From positions 2,046,001-2,110,000 of the forward strand of contig CP080408.1 of assembly GCA_019448215.1 (NCBI GenBank): a DNA stretch of 64,000 bases, in the 5' to 3' direction. A program made the position numbers and the translations under genes. Source of the stretch: Thalassovita mediterranea. GTDB lineage: Bacteria > Pseudomonadota > Alphaproteobacteria > Caulobacterales > Hyphomonadaceae. Below, one piece after another: positions 26,399 to 34,960 of the stretch. Each line of letters begins with the position of its first letter. Position 1 is the stretch's first letter. The notes under the pieces are model-generated. The model worked only from the letters and a program-made list of their open reading frames with translations. It did not search any database and had not been told where the DNA came from.

Positions 26399-27283
26399 TC
26401 ACTGCGCGCCTTGCTGACCGAGCAGGATGGCGCCGATGAGCCCGGCATTGTCGCCAAGGCCCGGCGTGCTGATCAGTTCGCTTGAGGGGGCGTGTTCGAG
26501 ATAGCCGCCCATTTGCTGGTCGAAGGACTTACGGATGCGGAAAATCAGGTGTGGCGTGAGCATAAGCCCGCCGCCAAGGATGATCCGCTCTGGCCGGAAG
26601 GTGAGGGTGAGGGCGCGGGCGGCCTGCGCGAGATAGTCGGCCACGATATCCCAGACGGGGTGATCGGCAGGGAGGTCTTCCGGCGCACCGGCCCGCGCAC
26701 GAATGGCGCGCACGGATGCGAGGCCTTCAAGACAGTCGCCATGGAAGGGGCAGACGCTCTCAAAGTCTTCGTCGCCAGGACGACGGCGCAGCGCGATATG
26801 GCCAAATTCGGGGTGTGATGGCCGCCCCAGAAAATCGCCATTGGCATAGAGCCCGGCCCCGATGCCTGTCCCGACCGTGACATAGGCGGCTGAGGCGCAG
26901 CCTCGCGCGGCGCCGTGGCTCATCTCTGCGAGGAGGGCGCCGTTCACGTCCGTATCCAGGGTGACTGGCAGGCCGAGCGTTTCGGCAAAATGAACGCGGA
27001 GGTTCGTGCCGGACCAGCCCGGCTTTGCCGACCCGGTGATTGTGCCATAGCTCGCCGAGCTTGGGTCGACATCTATCGGGCCGAAACTGGCAATGCCGAA
27101 GCTCTTCAGACTGCCGGGCCCAGTCTGTTCGATGAACCAGCCTGCGGCGGTAGCCAGCGTCTCTTGCGGCGTGGTCACGGGCACACGGTGTGTCGCGACC
27201 AGCGCACCTGACGCATCAGCAAGACCGCATTTGAAGGTCGTGCCGCCTGCGTCAATGCCGCCATGAAGCGCGTTATCCGACAT
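26399..27283 (-). CDS. ROK-family sugar kinase (fructokinase-like)
   Basis: A 294-residue protein. The N-terminal ATP-binding 'GGIDAGGTTFKCGLADA', 'TVGTGIGAGLYANG' near residue 140, and the ROK zinc motif 'HPEFGHIALRRR' followed by CPFHGDCLEG (His and Cys ligands) are all present. The zinc-site spacing and 'DCLEGLAS' resemble bacterial fructokinases. It phosphorylates a hexose in the cytoplasm; fructose is the best guess. Transcribed in the same direction as the CoA-transferase and 84 bases ahead of it, without an obvious functional link. Confidence 0.88.
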   Translation of the reverse strand: MSDNALHGGIDAGGTTFKCGLADASGALVATHRVPVTTPQETLATAAGWFIEQTGPGSLKSFGIASFGPIDVDPSSASYGTITGSAKPGWSGTNLRVHFAETLGLPVTLDTDVNGALLAEMSHGAARGCASAAYVTVGTGIGAGLYANGDFLGRPSHPEFGHIALRRRPGDEDFESVCPFHGDCLEGLASVRAIRARAGAPEDLPADHPVWDIVADYLAQAARALTLTFRPERIILGGGLMLTPHLIFRIRKSFDQQMGGYLEHAPSSELISTPGLGDNAGLIGAILLGQQGAQ

Positions 27284-27377
27284 CTGCCTTGTGACCTTTT
27301 ACCCTATCAGACCTGCCAGACTATGCAGCCCGCGCTTCAATGGATAGGTCTTTGTCCGCTTCAAGGAGACAGACCCC

Positions 27378-28556
27378 ATGACCTATCCCGACCAGAAACT
27401 TGCCGAGGAAATTGGCGCACGTGTGGAAGCCTTTGTGCGCGATGTCGTGGCGCCATATGAGCGCGACCCGCGCCTTGGCGACCATGGCCCATCGGAAGAT
27501 CTGGTCGTCGAGATTCGGGCGAAAGCCCGCGAGGCTGGCGTGATGACGCCGCATATCCTGAAAGATGGCAGCCACCTTTCGCAACGCGGCACCGCCTATG
27601 TGCTGCAGAAGACAGGCCTGTCGCCGCTCGGCCCCGTGGCATGCAATACCGGCGCGCCGGATGAGGGGAACATGTTCCTGCTCGGCAAGGTCGCGACGCC
27701 AGAACAGCATGAGCGCTTCCTGAAGCCGCTTGTCTCTGGTGAGGCGCGCTCTGCCTTCTTCATGACCGAGCCAGCCGAGGATGGCGGCGCCGGGTCTGAC
27801 CCGTCCATGATGAAGACGACCGCAAAGCAGGACGGCAATCACTGGGTCATCAATGGCCGCAAGACCTTCATTACGGGCGCTGAGGGCGCAAAGGTCGGCA
27901 TTGTAATGGCGAAGTCTGATGAGGGCGCATGCATGTTCCTTGTCGATTTGCCGAATGACGCGATCCGGATTGAGCGCGTGCTCGACACGATCGACAGCTC
28001 CATGCCGGGCGGCCATTCCGAAGTCATTATCGATAATCTGCGCGTGCCGGCGACTGACATGCTGGGCAATCCGGGCGAGGGCTTTCGCTATGCGCAGATC
28101 CGCCTTGCGCCCGCGCGCCTGTCGCACTGCATGCGCTGGCACGGCGTGGCGACCCGGGCGCAGGAAATCGCGACCGAATATGCGTGCAAGCGCCAGGCGT
28201 TCGGCAAGCTGCTGGTCGACCATGAGGGCGTCGGCTTCATGCTGGCCGAAAACCAGATCGACCTGCAGCAATCCTCGCTGATGATCGACTGGTGCGCCGA
28301 TGCGCTCGACCGCGGTGAGAACGGCAATGTCGAAAGCTCTATGGCAAAGGTTGCTGTGTCCGAAGCGCTGTTCCGCGTGGCCGACCGCTGCGTCCAGGTC
28401 ATGGGCGGTATGGGCGTCAGCCGGGACACGATTGTCGAGCAGCTTTTCCGCGAAGTTCGCGCCTTCCGCATCTATGACGGACCGACCGAAGTGCACAAAT
28501 GGTCGCTGGCGAAAAAGATCAAGAAAGCTGAATTGGCCAGGACTGGCGTGAAATAA
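27378..28556 (+). CDS. Acyl-CoA dehydrogenase
   Basis: A 392-residue flavoprotein with CAAGGAGA before the ATG. 'FFMTEPAEDGGAGSDPSMM' (FAD/substrate signature) near residue 130, 'NGRKTFITGAEGA' near 158 and the C-terminal 'VMGGMGVSRDTIVEQLFREV' then 'RIYDGPTEVHKWSLAKKI' identify the family; the Glu of 'DGPTEVH' is in the usual catalytic-base or flavin-contact position. It oxidises an acyl-CoA to the enoyl-CoA in beta-oxidation. Specificity (branched or long chain) is not clear. It is divergent from the sugar kinase, 94 bases apart. Confidence 0.93.
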   Translation: MTYPDQKLAEEIGARVEAFVRDVVAPYERDPRLGDHGPSEDLVVEIRAKAREAGVMTPHILKDGSHLSQRGTAYVLQKTGLSPLGPVACNTGAPDEGNMFLLGKVATPEQHERFLKPLVSGEARSAFFMTEPAEDGGAGSDPSMMKTTAKQDGNHWVINGRKTFITGAEGAKVGIVMAKSDEGACMFLVDLPNDAIRIERVLDTIDSSMPGGHSEVIIDNLRVPATDMLGNPGEGFRYAQIRLAPARLSHCMRWHGVATRAQEIATEYACKRQAFGKLLVDHEGVGFMLAENQIDLQQSSLMIDWCADALDRGENGNVESSMAKVAVSEALFRVADRCVQVMGGMGVSRDTIVEQLFREVRAFRIYDGPTEVHKWSLAKKIKKAELARTGVK

Positions 28557-28619
28557 AAGCGCCTTACTTAGCCTCTTTAAAACAATGTATTAGCGCCTTC
28601 TTTCGCCTTGCTGGATGGC

Positions 28620-28640
28620 GAGACAGAGGAACGCTGTCTC
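28620..28640 (+). promoter_or_regulatory. Hairpin holding the likely pcm ribosome site in its loop
   Basis: GAGACAG (28620-28626) pairs exactly with CTGTCTC (28634-28640), leaving the loop AGGAACG with the AGGA of the proposed Shine-Dalgarno. The hairpin ends right at the GTG start. It depends on the start choice for pcm, so confidence is low. Confidence 0.3.
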
Positions 28641-29348
28641 GTGAACGGCCGTTTGTCTGGCATGAAACGTTCGAAAACAGAGGCTAAAAATGAGAAGCTC
28701 TTTGCCTCCGAGAGACACAGAATGGTGCGGCGCCAGCTGAAAGGTCGCGGGATACGCGACAAGGCAGTGCTGCGCGCAATGAAAGCCGTTCCGCGCGAGC
28801 GTTTCGTGCCAGAGAATCTGAGAGAGTTTTCCTATGATGATGGTCCGCTTCCGATCGGCGAGGCGCAGACCATCTCTCAGCCCTATGTCGTCGCCTTGAT
28901 GATCGAGGCCGCCGGACTGACGCCGCAGTCGCGCGTGCTCGAAATTGGCGCGGGGTCTGGCTACTGCGTTGCAATCATGTCCCGGCTCGCCGGCAAGGTG
29001 TTTGCCATAGAGAGAAATGAAGCCCTGGCGAGCGAGCTGCCTGTCCGGCTTGCCGAACTTGGTTGCGAGAACACCGAAATCCGCGCGGGCGACGGCTCTG
29101 CTGGCTGGGTTGATGAAGCGCCTTTCGATGCAATCATCGTGTCGGCCGTTGCACCGCACATCGCCGAGCCTTTGCTAAGCCAGCTGGCACCTGATGGCCG
29201 GCTCATCGTGCCGGTGGCGCGTGGGGCTGACGATCAACGACTGATCAGGGTCACACGGCGGGGTGAAGACGACTTCTCAGAAGAAGATCTGGGCGGCGTT
29301 CACTTCGTACCGCTGATTGGCGAAGAAGCGTTCGCGCCTGCAGAGTAG
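28641..29348 (+). CDS. pcm: Protein-L-isoaspartate O-methyltransferase
   Basis: About 235 residues from the GTG at 28641 (GAGGA 10 bases before); a TTG at 28608 and an ATG at 28662 are in-frame alternatives. 'MVRRQLKGRGIRDKAVLRAM' then 'VPRERFVPENL', 'AQTISQPYVVALMIEAAGL' and the SAM motif 'VLEIGAGSGYCVAIMSRL' are typical PCMT. It methylates isoaspartyl residues in damaged proteins so that they revert to aspartate. The preferred ribosome site lies in the loop of a 7-bp hairpin (28620-28640), which could modulate translation. Confidence 0.9.
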   Translation: MNGRLSGMKRSKTEAKNEKLFASERHRMVRRQLKGRGIRDKAVLRAMKAVPRERFVPENLREFSYDDGPLPIGEAQTISQPYVVALMIEAAGLTPQSRVLEIGAGSGYCVAIMSRLAGKVFAIERNEALASELPVRLAELGCENTEIRAGDGSAGWVDEAPFDAIIVSAVAPHIAEPLLSQLAPDGRLIVPVARGADDQRLIRVTRRGEDDFSEEDLGGVHFVPLIGEEAFAPAE

Positions 29349-29436
29349 GTGGTGCTTTTCAAATCGCGTGGCCCCGTGACCGCCAATTTGATGGCAGCCG
29401 AAAAATTGTGAGTCGGCGTCCGAGCGCGCAGGTTTG

Positions 29437-29451
29437 ATAGGTTTAAGCTAT
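29437..29451. promoter_or_regulatory. OxyR/LysR-type binding motif upstream of the aminopeptidase gene
   Basis: ATAGGTTTAAGCTAT fits the 15-base OxyR half-site ATAG-N-T-NNN-A-N-CTAT at every fixed position, inside a longer exact repeat TTGATAG-N7-CTATCAA (29434-29454). The following 15 bases match the second half-site poorly. It lies 95 bases before the aminopeptidase ATG. Confidence 0.4.
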
Positions 29452-29546
29452 CAATCTCATTCAAGGAATGTGTCGCGGTCGACGTGGATCGGGGTGACAG
29501 ACAGACTTAACTCTGTCCACTGAACACAGCTTCCCGGAAATCAATC

Positions 29547-31073
29547 ATGCTCAAATCCCGCCTCCTCGCCGCTGCTGCTGCAACGCTCACCCTCGGCGCG
29601 CCTGCTATGGCCATGCCCGATTTCAGTTTTGTCGACGCGACCGCCCCAGATGATGGCCGGGTCGTCATCTATGTGGGGCCTGACGGCGCGCTAAGCACTT
29701 TAGGTGCTGAAATGGACGCCGCAACGGGCGGGCGGCTATCGACGGCAATCCGCGAGATGGAGATGAAAGGTGAGTTTGGCGAAACGCTGAGCCTCGCCGG
29801 TCTTGCGCCCTACGCGCAGATCGTCGTGATCGGTAAGGGAGATGAAGCCCTGGAGGCCCGCCAGCTGCACGATCTCGGCGGCCACGCGGCGATGGCGGCA
29901 GATGACGAAAAAGGTCTCAGCATCCTCGCAGACGGCTTCGACGGGGTTGAGAATGCGGCGGCGCAGATCGCCTTTGGCTACGCGCTCGGGGACTACAGCT
30001 TCACGACGTACAAGACCGATCCCGATATGGAAGAAGACGGCGAGGTGACGCTTATCGCCTCGCAGCCGAACGCCGCTTCGCTGTTCGAGAATGACCTGAA
30101 ACATCTGGCCAGCAGCATCGAGCTTGTTCGTGACCTTGGTTCAGAGCCTGGCAACGCCCTGTGGCCGCAAGCTTTTGTTGATCGCGTGCAGACTGCGTTT
30201 GAAGGCGCGGCGAATGTGAACGTTACTGTGCTTGACGCAGATGGAATCCGCGAGCGGGGCATGGGCGCGCTCATGGGCGTCGGTCAGGGATCAATCCACG
30301 ACCCCCGCCTCATGGTCGTTGAGTATTCTGGCGGTGCTGACGGGGAGGCGCCCATCGCTCTCGTCGGCAAGGGGATCACTTTTGATACGGGCGGCATCTC
30401 CATCAAGCCCAGCGAGAACATGTGGTACATGAAGGCCGACATGTCCGGTGCGGCAGCAGTGGCCGGTACCGTCCTAGCGGCAGCAAAACGTGGAGAGCCG
30501 ATCAATCTCGTCGGGGTCATGCCGCTTGCCGAGAACATGCCCTCGCAGGACGCAATTCGTCCCGGCGACGTCCTGACTTCAATGTCCGGCAAGACCGTTG
30601 AAGTCCTGAATACGGACGCGGAAGGGCGCCTCCTTCTTCTCGATGCCGTTCAATATGCGCAGGAAGTGCACGCGCCCCGCATGCTGGTGAATATCGCCAC
30701 GTTGACCGGTTCTGCCGTGCGGGCAACAGGCGCCGAGTATGCTGCAGTCATCACGCGTGATATCGCGCTGAGCCTCGAAATGATGGAAGTCGGCAAAGAT
30801 GCTGGCGAAGACGTCTGGCCGCTGCCGCTTCATGCCAACCACTTCAAGCAAATCGAAAGCAAGATCGCGGACATCAAGAATGTCGCCGGCATACCTGGCG
30901 CGTCTATAGGCGCGGCTGTCATCGGCACGTTCATCGATGAAGACCTGGAATGGGTGCATCTTGATATTGCGGGTGTAGACTGGCGTGATGAGGCCACGCC
31001 AACGGCGCCAGTTGGTCATGCTGGCTGGGGCGTTCGGTTTCTCGATGAACTCGTCCGCCGCGAAGCCAACTGA
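29547..31073 (+). CDS. Exported M17 leucyl aminopeptidase-family protein
   Basis: A 508-residue protein with a signal peptide (MLKSRLLAAAAATLTLGAPA, then MAM), unlike the usual cytoplasmic PepA. The C-terminal catalytic half has the M17 metal and active-site motifs 'LVGKGITFDTGGISIKPS', 'MKADMSGAAAV' and 'VEVLNTDAEGRLLLLDA' (signature NTDAEGRL). It cleaves N-terminal residues from peptides using two metal ions. The N-terminal half is the poorly conserved M17 N-domain. The location is probably periplasmic, where it may complement the other exported peptidases in this window. An OxyR-like motif stands in its upstream region. Confidence 0.92.
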   Translation: MLKSRLLAAAAATLTLGAPAMAMPDFSFVDATAPDDGRVVIYVGPDGALSTLGAEMDAATGGRLSTAIREMEMKGEFGETLSLAGLAPYAQIVVIGKGDEALEARQLHDLGGHAAMAADDEKGLSILADGFDGVENAAAQIAFGYALGDYSFTTYKTDPDMEEDGEVTLIASQPNAASLFENDLKHLASSIELVRDLGSEPGNALWPQAFVDRVQTAFEGAANVNVTVLDADGIRERGMGALMGVGQGSIHDPRLMVVEYSGGADGEAPIALVGKGITFDTGGISIKPSENMWYMKADMSGAAAVAGTVLAAAKRGEPINLVGVMPLAENMPSQDAIRPGDVLTSMSGKTVEVLNTDAEGRLLLLDAVQYAQEVHAPRMLVNIATLTGSAVRATGAEYAAVITRDIALSLEMMEVGKDAGEDVWPLPLHANHFKQIESKIADIKNVAGIPGASIGAAVIGTFIDEDLEWVHLDIAGVDWRDEATPTAPVGHAGWGVRFLDELVRREAN

Positions 31074-31156
31074 GACCGCATATCCAGTCTCAAACCTCGG
31101 CATCGCTACGACTTCGGCGCTTGATCTGATGTGAGCCGGGCCGTACGCAACGGCGC

Positions 31157-32152
31157 ATGTCATTGAACTACTCTTTCAGCGTCGCGCCGATGATGGACTG
31201 GACGGACCGGCATTGCCGGATGTTTCACCGTGCCTTGTCAAAAGAAGCGCTGCTCTGGACGGAGATGGTGACCGCGGACGCCGTCATCCATGGTGACCGC
31301 GAGCGGTTGATCGGTTTCAGTGACGCAGAACACCCTGTCGTGCTGCAGCTGGGCGGGTCTGATCCTGCCAAGCTCGCCGAGGCGAGCCGCATCGCCGAAG
31401 AGTTCGGCTATGATGAGGTAAACATCAATTGCGGCTGCCCATCAGACCGTGTCCAGTCGGGGCGGTTTGGCGCCTGCCTGATGCAGGAGCCTGCGACAGT
31501 TGCTGCCTGCGTCGCGGCAATGCGTGCGGCAGTCTCAATCCCGGTCACGGTGAAATGCCGGGTCGCGGTCGATGATGACCCGCCGCGTGAGACGCTGTTC
31601 GGTTTTGTCGACCAGGTTGCGGATGCTGGCTGCGAAGTCTTCACTGTCCATGCGCGCAAGGCCTGGCTGTCTGGCCTCAGTCCGAAGGAAAACCGCGATA
31701 TCCCGCCGCTCGACTATGGCCTTGTCGCAGACCTCAAAGCCGAGCAGCCTGACCTGACGCTCATCCTCAATGGCGGGATCAAGACAATGGCGGATGCAGC
31801 CAGCCATCTTGAGACATTTGATGGCGTAATGTTGGGCCGGGCGGCCTATCAGACGCCGGCCTGCCTGCTGGCGGCCGACAAGCTGATCCATGAGGGCATC
31901 GGCGATGACAGCTTCAACATGGACGGCGCGCTCGCAGCTCTTGAACGCTATCGGCCATATATGGCGGCTCGGCTCGAAGAGGGCGTGAAGCTCTCATCCA
32001 TGACACGGCACATGCTGGGGCTATTTGCTGGCCAGCCGGGCGCGCGTGCCTGGCGCCGTACACTTTCTGAGAAAGCCGTCAAGGAAGGCGCTGACCTCGA
32101 CGTGCTGGACGAAGCCCTGTCGCATGTTGCCGGCGTAGAGGTTGATGCCTGA
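31157..32152 (+). CDS. dusA: tRNA-dihydrouridine(20/20a) synthase DusA
   Basis: A 331-residue FMN TIM-barrel enzyme. 'SVAPMMDWTDRHCRMFHRAL' at the N-terminus, 'DEVNINCGCPSDRVQSGRFG' with the catalytic Cys near residue 98, and 'HARKAWLSGLSPKENRDIPP' are characteristic of DusA rather than DusB or DusC. It reduces uridine in the tRNA D-loop with NADPH. Its stop overlaps the start of the next gene by one base (TGATG), so the exporter gene is translationally coupled. Confidence 0.94.
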   Translation: MSLNYSFSVAPMMDWTDRHCRMFHRALSKEALLWTEMVTADAVIHGDRERLIGFSDAEHPVVLQLGGSDPAKLAEASRIAEEFGYDEVNINCGCPSDRVQSGRFGACLMQEPATVAACVAAMRAAVSIPVTVKCRVAVDDDPPRETLFGFVDQVADAGCEVFTVHARKAWLSGLSPKENRDIPPLDYGLVADLKAEQPDLTLILNGGIKTMADAASHLETFDGVMLGRAAYQTPACLLAADKLIHEGIGDDSFNMDGALAALERYRPYMAARLEEGVKLSSMTRHMLGLFAGQPGARAWRRTLSEKAVKEGADLDVLDEALSHVAGVEVDA

Positions 32153-32976
32153 TGGACGCGTTTCTCGCCGAGTATGGTGTGCTCACAATTTCTCTGATTG
32201 CTGCCGGGATCGTCGCCGGGCTGGCGGCAGGCTTGTTCGGCATTGGGGGCGGCGCGGTCATCGTGCCGGTTCTCTATTTCCTGCTGACGGCGCTCGGCTA
32301 TGGCGAGACGGCCATGCATGTCGCCGTAGCGACTTCGCTTGCCACAATCATCCTGACATCGATCCGCTCTGTCATGTCGCACAATCAGCGCGGCGCGGTG
32401 GACTGGGCTGTGCTGAAGGGCTGGGCCCCATGGATCGTGATCGGGGCTTGCCTTGGGCAGCTGGTGGCGGGGTTTGTCTCCAAGGATGCAATGACGCTGA
32501 CCTTTGGCTCGCTCCTGCTGATCCTTGCGCTGCAGCTCTATTTCGGGCGGCCGACCTGGAAGCTGGCAGATGACCTTCCGGGCGGTGCGCCGCGTGCAGG
32601 GCTTGGCACCGGGCTTGGTGCGCTGTCAGCAATCATGGGCATTGGCGGGGGCACGTTCGGTGTCAGCCTGATGACGATTTGTGGCCGCCCGATCCATCAG
32701 GCGGTCGGCACAGCTGCAGGCTTCGGTGTCGCCATTGGCTTGCCGGGCGCAATCGTTGCGATCCTCAACGGGCTTGGCCGCGAAGGCCTGCCGCCATTCT
32801 CGCTCGGCCATGTGAATCTGCCGGCCTTCGCACTGATTTCTGTCTGTACGGTCACGATGGCACCGATTGGCGCAGCGCTGGCCCACAAGCTCGATGCAGG
32901 ACTGCTGCGGAAGCTGTTCGGCGTTCTGCTCGTGCTCGTTTCGGTGCGGATGATCTGGAAGACTATTGCCGGATGA
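32152..32976 (+). CDS. TauE/SafE-family sulfite/sulfoacetate exporter-like membrane protein
   Basis: A 274-residue, mostly hydrophobic protein with about eight membrane segments. The repeated 'GLAAGLFGIGGGAVIVPVLY' (residues ~23-42) and 'GALSAIMGIGGGTFGVSLMT' (~158-177) are the internal-duplication signatures of TauE/SafE proteins, which export sulfur or organic anions across the inner membrane. The substrate is unknown. Coupled to dusA by a TGATG junction; its last 14 bases overlap the convergent retropepsin gene. Confidence 0.92.
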   Translation: MDAFLAEYGVLTISLIAAGIVAGLAAGLFGIGGGAVIVPVLYFLLTALGYGETAMHVAVATSLATIILTSIRSVMSHNQRGAVDWAVLKGWAPWIVIGACLGQLVAGFVSKDAMTLTFGSLLLILALQLYFGRPTWKLADDLPGGAPRAGLGTGLGALSAIMGIGGGTFGVSLMTICGRPIHQAVGTAAGFGVAIGLPGAIVAILNGLGREGLPPFSLGHVNLPAFALISVCTVTMAPIGAALAHKLDAGLLRKLFGVLLVLVSVRMIWKTIAG

Positions 32977-33493
32977 TCAGCCGGTCGCTGCGAAACTCAT
33001 AGGAATAAAGCTCGCGCAGGAAGCTCATGCCGAGCAGGGATTGGGTCAGCACATCCTGCATGACGACGCCGCGCACATCGCGGATTTCCACTTCGCCAAT
33101 CCTGATCGAATCGATCATCACATCTGCGCCATAGGTGATGCCACCAGCAGTACGGATCTCGATGTCATAGGTGAGGTCGCGCGGGCGCAGACCCATTTTT
33201 TGGGCATCTTCCTGCGTCAGCGCGACAGTGCTCGCGCCCGTATCGACCATGAAGTCGACGCTGGCCTTCCGATTGACGAGAGTGCGCGCCCAATAATGGC
33301 CGTCTGACTTGATGAGCATGACGGCGGTGCGGCGCATTTCGCCGGGGTCTTCCGTGTCGACAACATTCACCGTCTCGACGGCCTGGCTCTCGGACGCAGC
33401 TTCGGCCTTCTCAATCTTCGGGATGAGGATGAGCACCAGCGCCGCCGCAATTGCGCCAGCGCTTGCCATCAGACTGAAGAATTTATGGTTCAT
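32963..33493 (-). CDS. Membrane-anchored retropepsin-like aspartic protease (TIGR02281 type)
   Basis: A 176-residue protein from the ATG at 33493 (MNHKFFSLM, AGGG 4 bases before it); an upstream ATG would remove the N-terminal anchor look. A single membrane segment at ~8-27 is followed by a periplasmic domain with 'VDFMVDTGASTVALTQEDAQ' (the catalytic D-T-G-A-S), 'ITYGADVMIDSIRIG' and 'LLGMSFL'. One D-T-G per chain means it should dimerise like retroviral proteases. Substrates are not known. It follows the DUF1289 gene by 19 bases in the same direction, a common alphaproteobacterial pairing. Confidence 0.9.
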   Translation of the reverse strand: MNHKFFSLMASAGAIAAALVLILIPKIEKAEAASESQAVETVNVVDTEDPGEMRRTAVMLIKSDGHYWARTLVNRKASVDFMVDTGASTVALTQEDAQKMGLRPRDLTYDIEIRTAGGITYGADVMIDSIRIGEVEIRDVRGVVMQDVLTQSLLGMSFLRELYSYEFRSDRLIIRQ

Positions 33494-33512
33494 TCGCCCT
33501 TGCGTCCTCGTC

Positions 33513-33719
33513 TCAGCCGAGTTTTCCGAGCGACTTGAGGCGCTCCATCCGCTCATCGAGCTCGCTCATAACCTGATCGCGTTGATCGGGGGTGAAGCTC
33601 GACCAGCCACCGATTTCACGCAAGGTGCGTCCGCAGCCGAGGCAAAGTCCGGTCTGTCCGTCTACGGCGCAAACCTTCTTGCAGGGCGAGACAATAGGGG
33701 TGGGGCGGGGTGTGGTCAT
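33513..33719 (-). CDS. DUF1289 domain protein
   Basis: A 68-residue protein: 'SPCKKVCAVDGQTGLCLGCG' followed by RTLREIGGW. The four cysteines (C-x3-C and C-x2-C) are the DUF1289 signature and probably bind metal or an iron-sulfur cluster. Function is unknown. Divergent from cobT, with 112 bases between the starts, and followed by the retropepsin gene. Confidence 0.9.
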   Translation of the reverse strand: MTTPRPTPIVSPCKKVCAVDGQTGLCLGCGRTLREIGGWSSFTPDQRDQVMSELDERMERLKSLGKLG

Positions 33720-33831
33720 CAGGGCCTGTTCTTCAGCAGCAAAAGGACTATGTCAAAAATTCACGAAAGTTTCGTTGACTTCGACGGCTGGATCATGCGG
33801 TTTCCCGTTAAATCCAGTGAGAGGGAATCGT

Positions 33832-34845
33832 GTGAGCAAGGCGCTTGAATCTTCTACACCTTTCAGTGACGTCCGCGAGCTCGCCATGCGCGATATCGCT
33901 CCGGATGCGTCCTGCAGTGAACAGGTGCACAACGCGCTGCTCGGCATGGGGCGTCAGGGCGACTTCGGCAAGCTTGGCAAGGCGGCCGAATGGCTGGCCG
34001 GCTGGCAGCGCCGCTATCCGCCGCGCATTGAAAACGCGACACTGGCAGTCTTTGCAGGCTCTCATGGCGTAACCGCGATTGATGGTGCTGTGTCGCTGTC
34101 GTCGGATGAGAACACCAAGACGCGGGTCGAGGATCTGCGCGCCGGTAGGGCGCCGCTTTCGGCCATCGCCGCCGCCAATCAGGCGAATATCCGCATCTTC
34201 GAACTGGCCATCGAGCAACCCACAGCGAACTTTACCGACGGCGCCGCCATGAGCGAGCGCGAATGCGCCGCGACCATCGCTTACGGCTTTGAAGCGCTCG
34301 AGGGCAAACCAGACCTTCTGGCCCTCGGCGTTGTTGGGGCTGGTATCGGTACGGCGGCTGCGGCCGTGGCCTGCGGCCTGTATGGTGGCACGCCGGAATA
34401 CTGGGTGAGGCCCGGACCATCGACACCGAAGGAAATAAGCGCAGCCCGTATTGAGACGGTAAATGCCGGCCTTGCGCGCCACCGCGGTCATCTGGACGAT
34501 CCGCTCGAGGCGCTGCGTTGTCTTGGCGGGCGAGAGCTTGCCGCTTGCGTCGGTGCGATTCTGGCCGCGCGCATCCAGTCTGTGCCGGTCGTGCTCGATG
34601 GATTCGCGACGACGATCGCTGCCGGTATTGTGCATGCGATGAACCCGAGCGCTGTTGAGCACGTGCTGGCGGGCCATGTCACGCGCCGCCCGGCCCATCA
34701 GGCCGCGCTGGACCGTCTCGACATGACGCCGCTGCTGCCGATGGAATTCAATACAGGCGGCGGCATGGGATCGGTCGCTGCGATCGGGCTGCTGCGGACA
34801 GCTTGCGCACCATTCCTGGGAAAACCGGAGCAGCCGGGCAGCTAA
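33832..34845 (+). CDS. cobT: Nicotinate-nucleotide-dimethylbenzimidazole phosphoribosyltransferase
   Basis: A 337-residue protein from the GTG at 33832 (MSKALESSTPF), with GAGGG 7-8 bases before it; the frame is open further upstream but runs into the divergent DUF1289 gene. 'ATLAVFAGSHGVTAIDGAVS', 'LALGVVGAGIGTAAAAVACG', 'CVGAILAARIQSVPVVLDGF' and the final 'LPMEFNTGGGMGSVAAI' are CobT hallmarks (catalytic Glu near the C-terminus). It makes alpha-ribazole phosphate for the lower ligand of cobalamin. No cobalamin riboswitch fits in the 112-base upstream gap. Confidence 0.93.
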   Translation: MSKALESSTPFSDVRELAMRDIAPDASCSEQVHNALLGMGRQGDFGKLGKAAEWLAGWQRRYPPRIENATLAVFAGSHGVTAIDGAVSLSSDENTKTRVEDLRAGRAPLSAIAAANQANIRIFELAIEQPTANFTDGAAMSERECAATIAYGFEALEGKPDLLALGVVGAGIGTAAAAVACGLYGGTPEYWVRPGPSTPKEISAARIETVNAGLARHRGHLDDPLEALRCLGGRELAACVGAILAARIQSVPVVLDGFATTIAAGIVHAMNPSAVEHVLAGHVTRRPAHQAALDRLDMTPLLPMEFNTGGGMGSVAAIGLLRTACAPFLGKPEQPGS

Positions 34846-34960
34846 TCGCTGCGTTTTAGGTGCGACATGATTTACGTTGACGTTCGCGTCACCTTGCTTT
34901 CGTGGAAGGCGAGAGGCAGAAGACCTGCGTAAGACCAAAAAACACTAGAGGAGCGCGCAC

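Noticed and set aside
27321-28496. A 391-codon open frame opposite an acyl-CoA dehydrogenase
   Set aside because: Antisense shadow of a gene with clear conserved motifs; no ribosome site and no recognisable domain.
33720-33831. Possible cobalamin riboswitch before cobT
   Set aside because: The 112-base gap is too short and I see none of the conserved B12-box sequence.
33808-34938. A 376-codon open frame on the reverse strand opposite cobT
   Set aside because: It exactly mirrors a well supported gene, its translation has no family motif, and high third-position GC makes antisense frames long in this genome.
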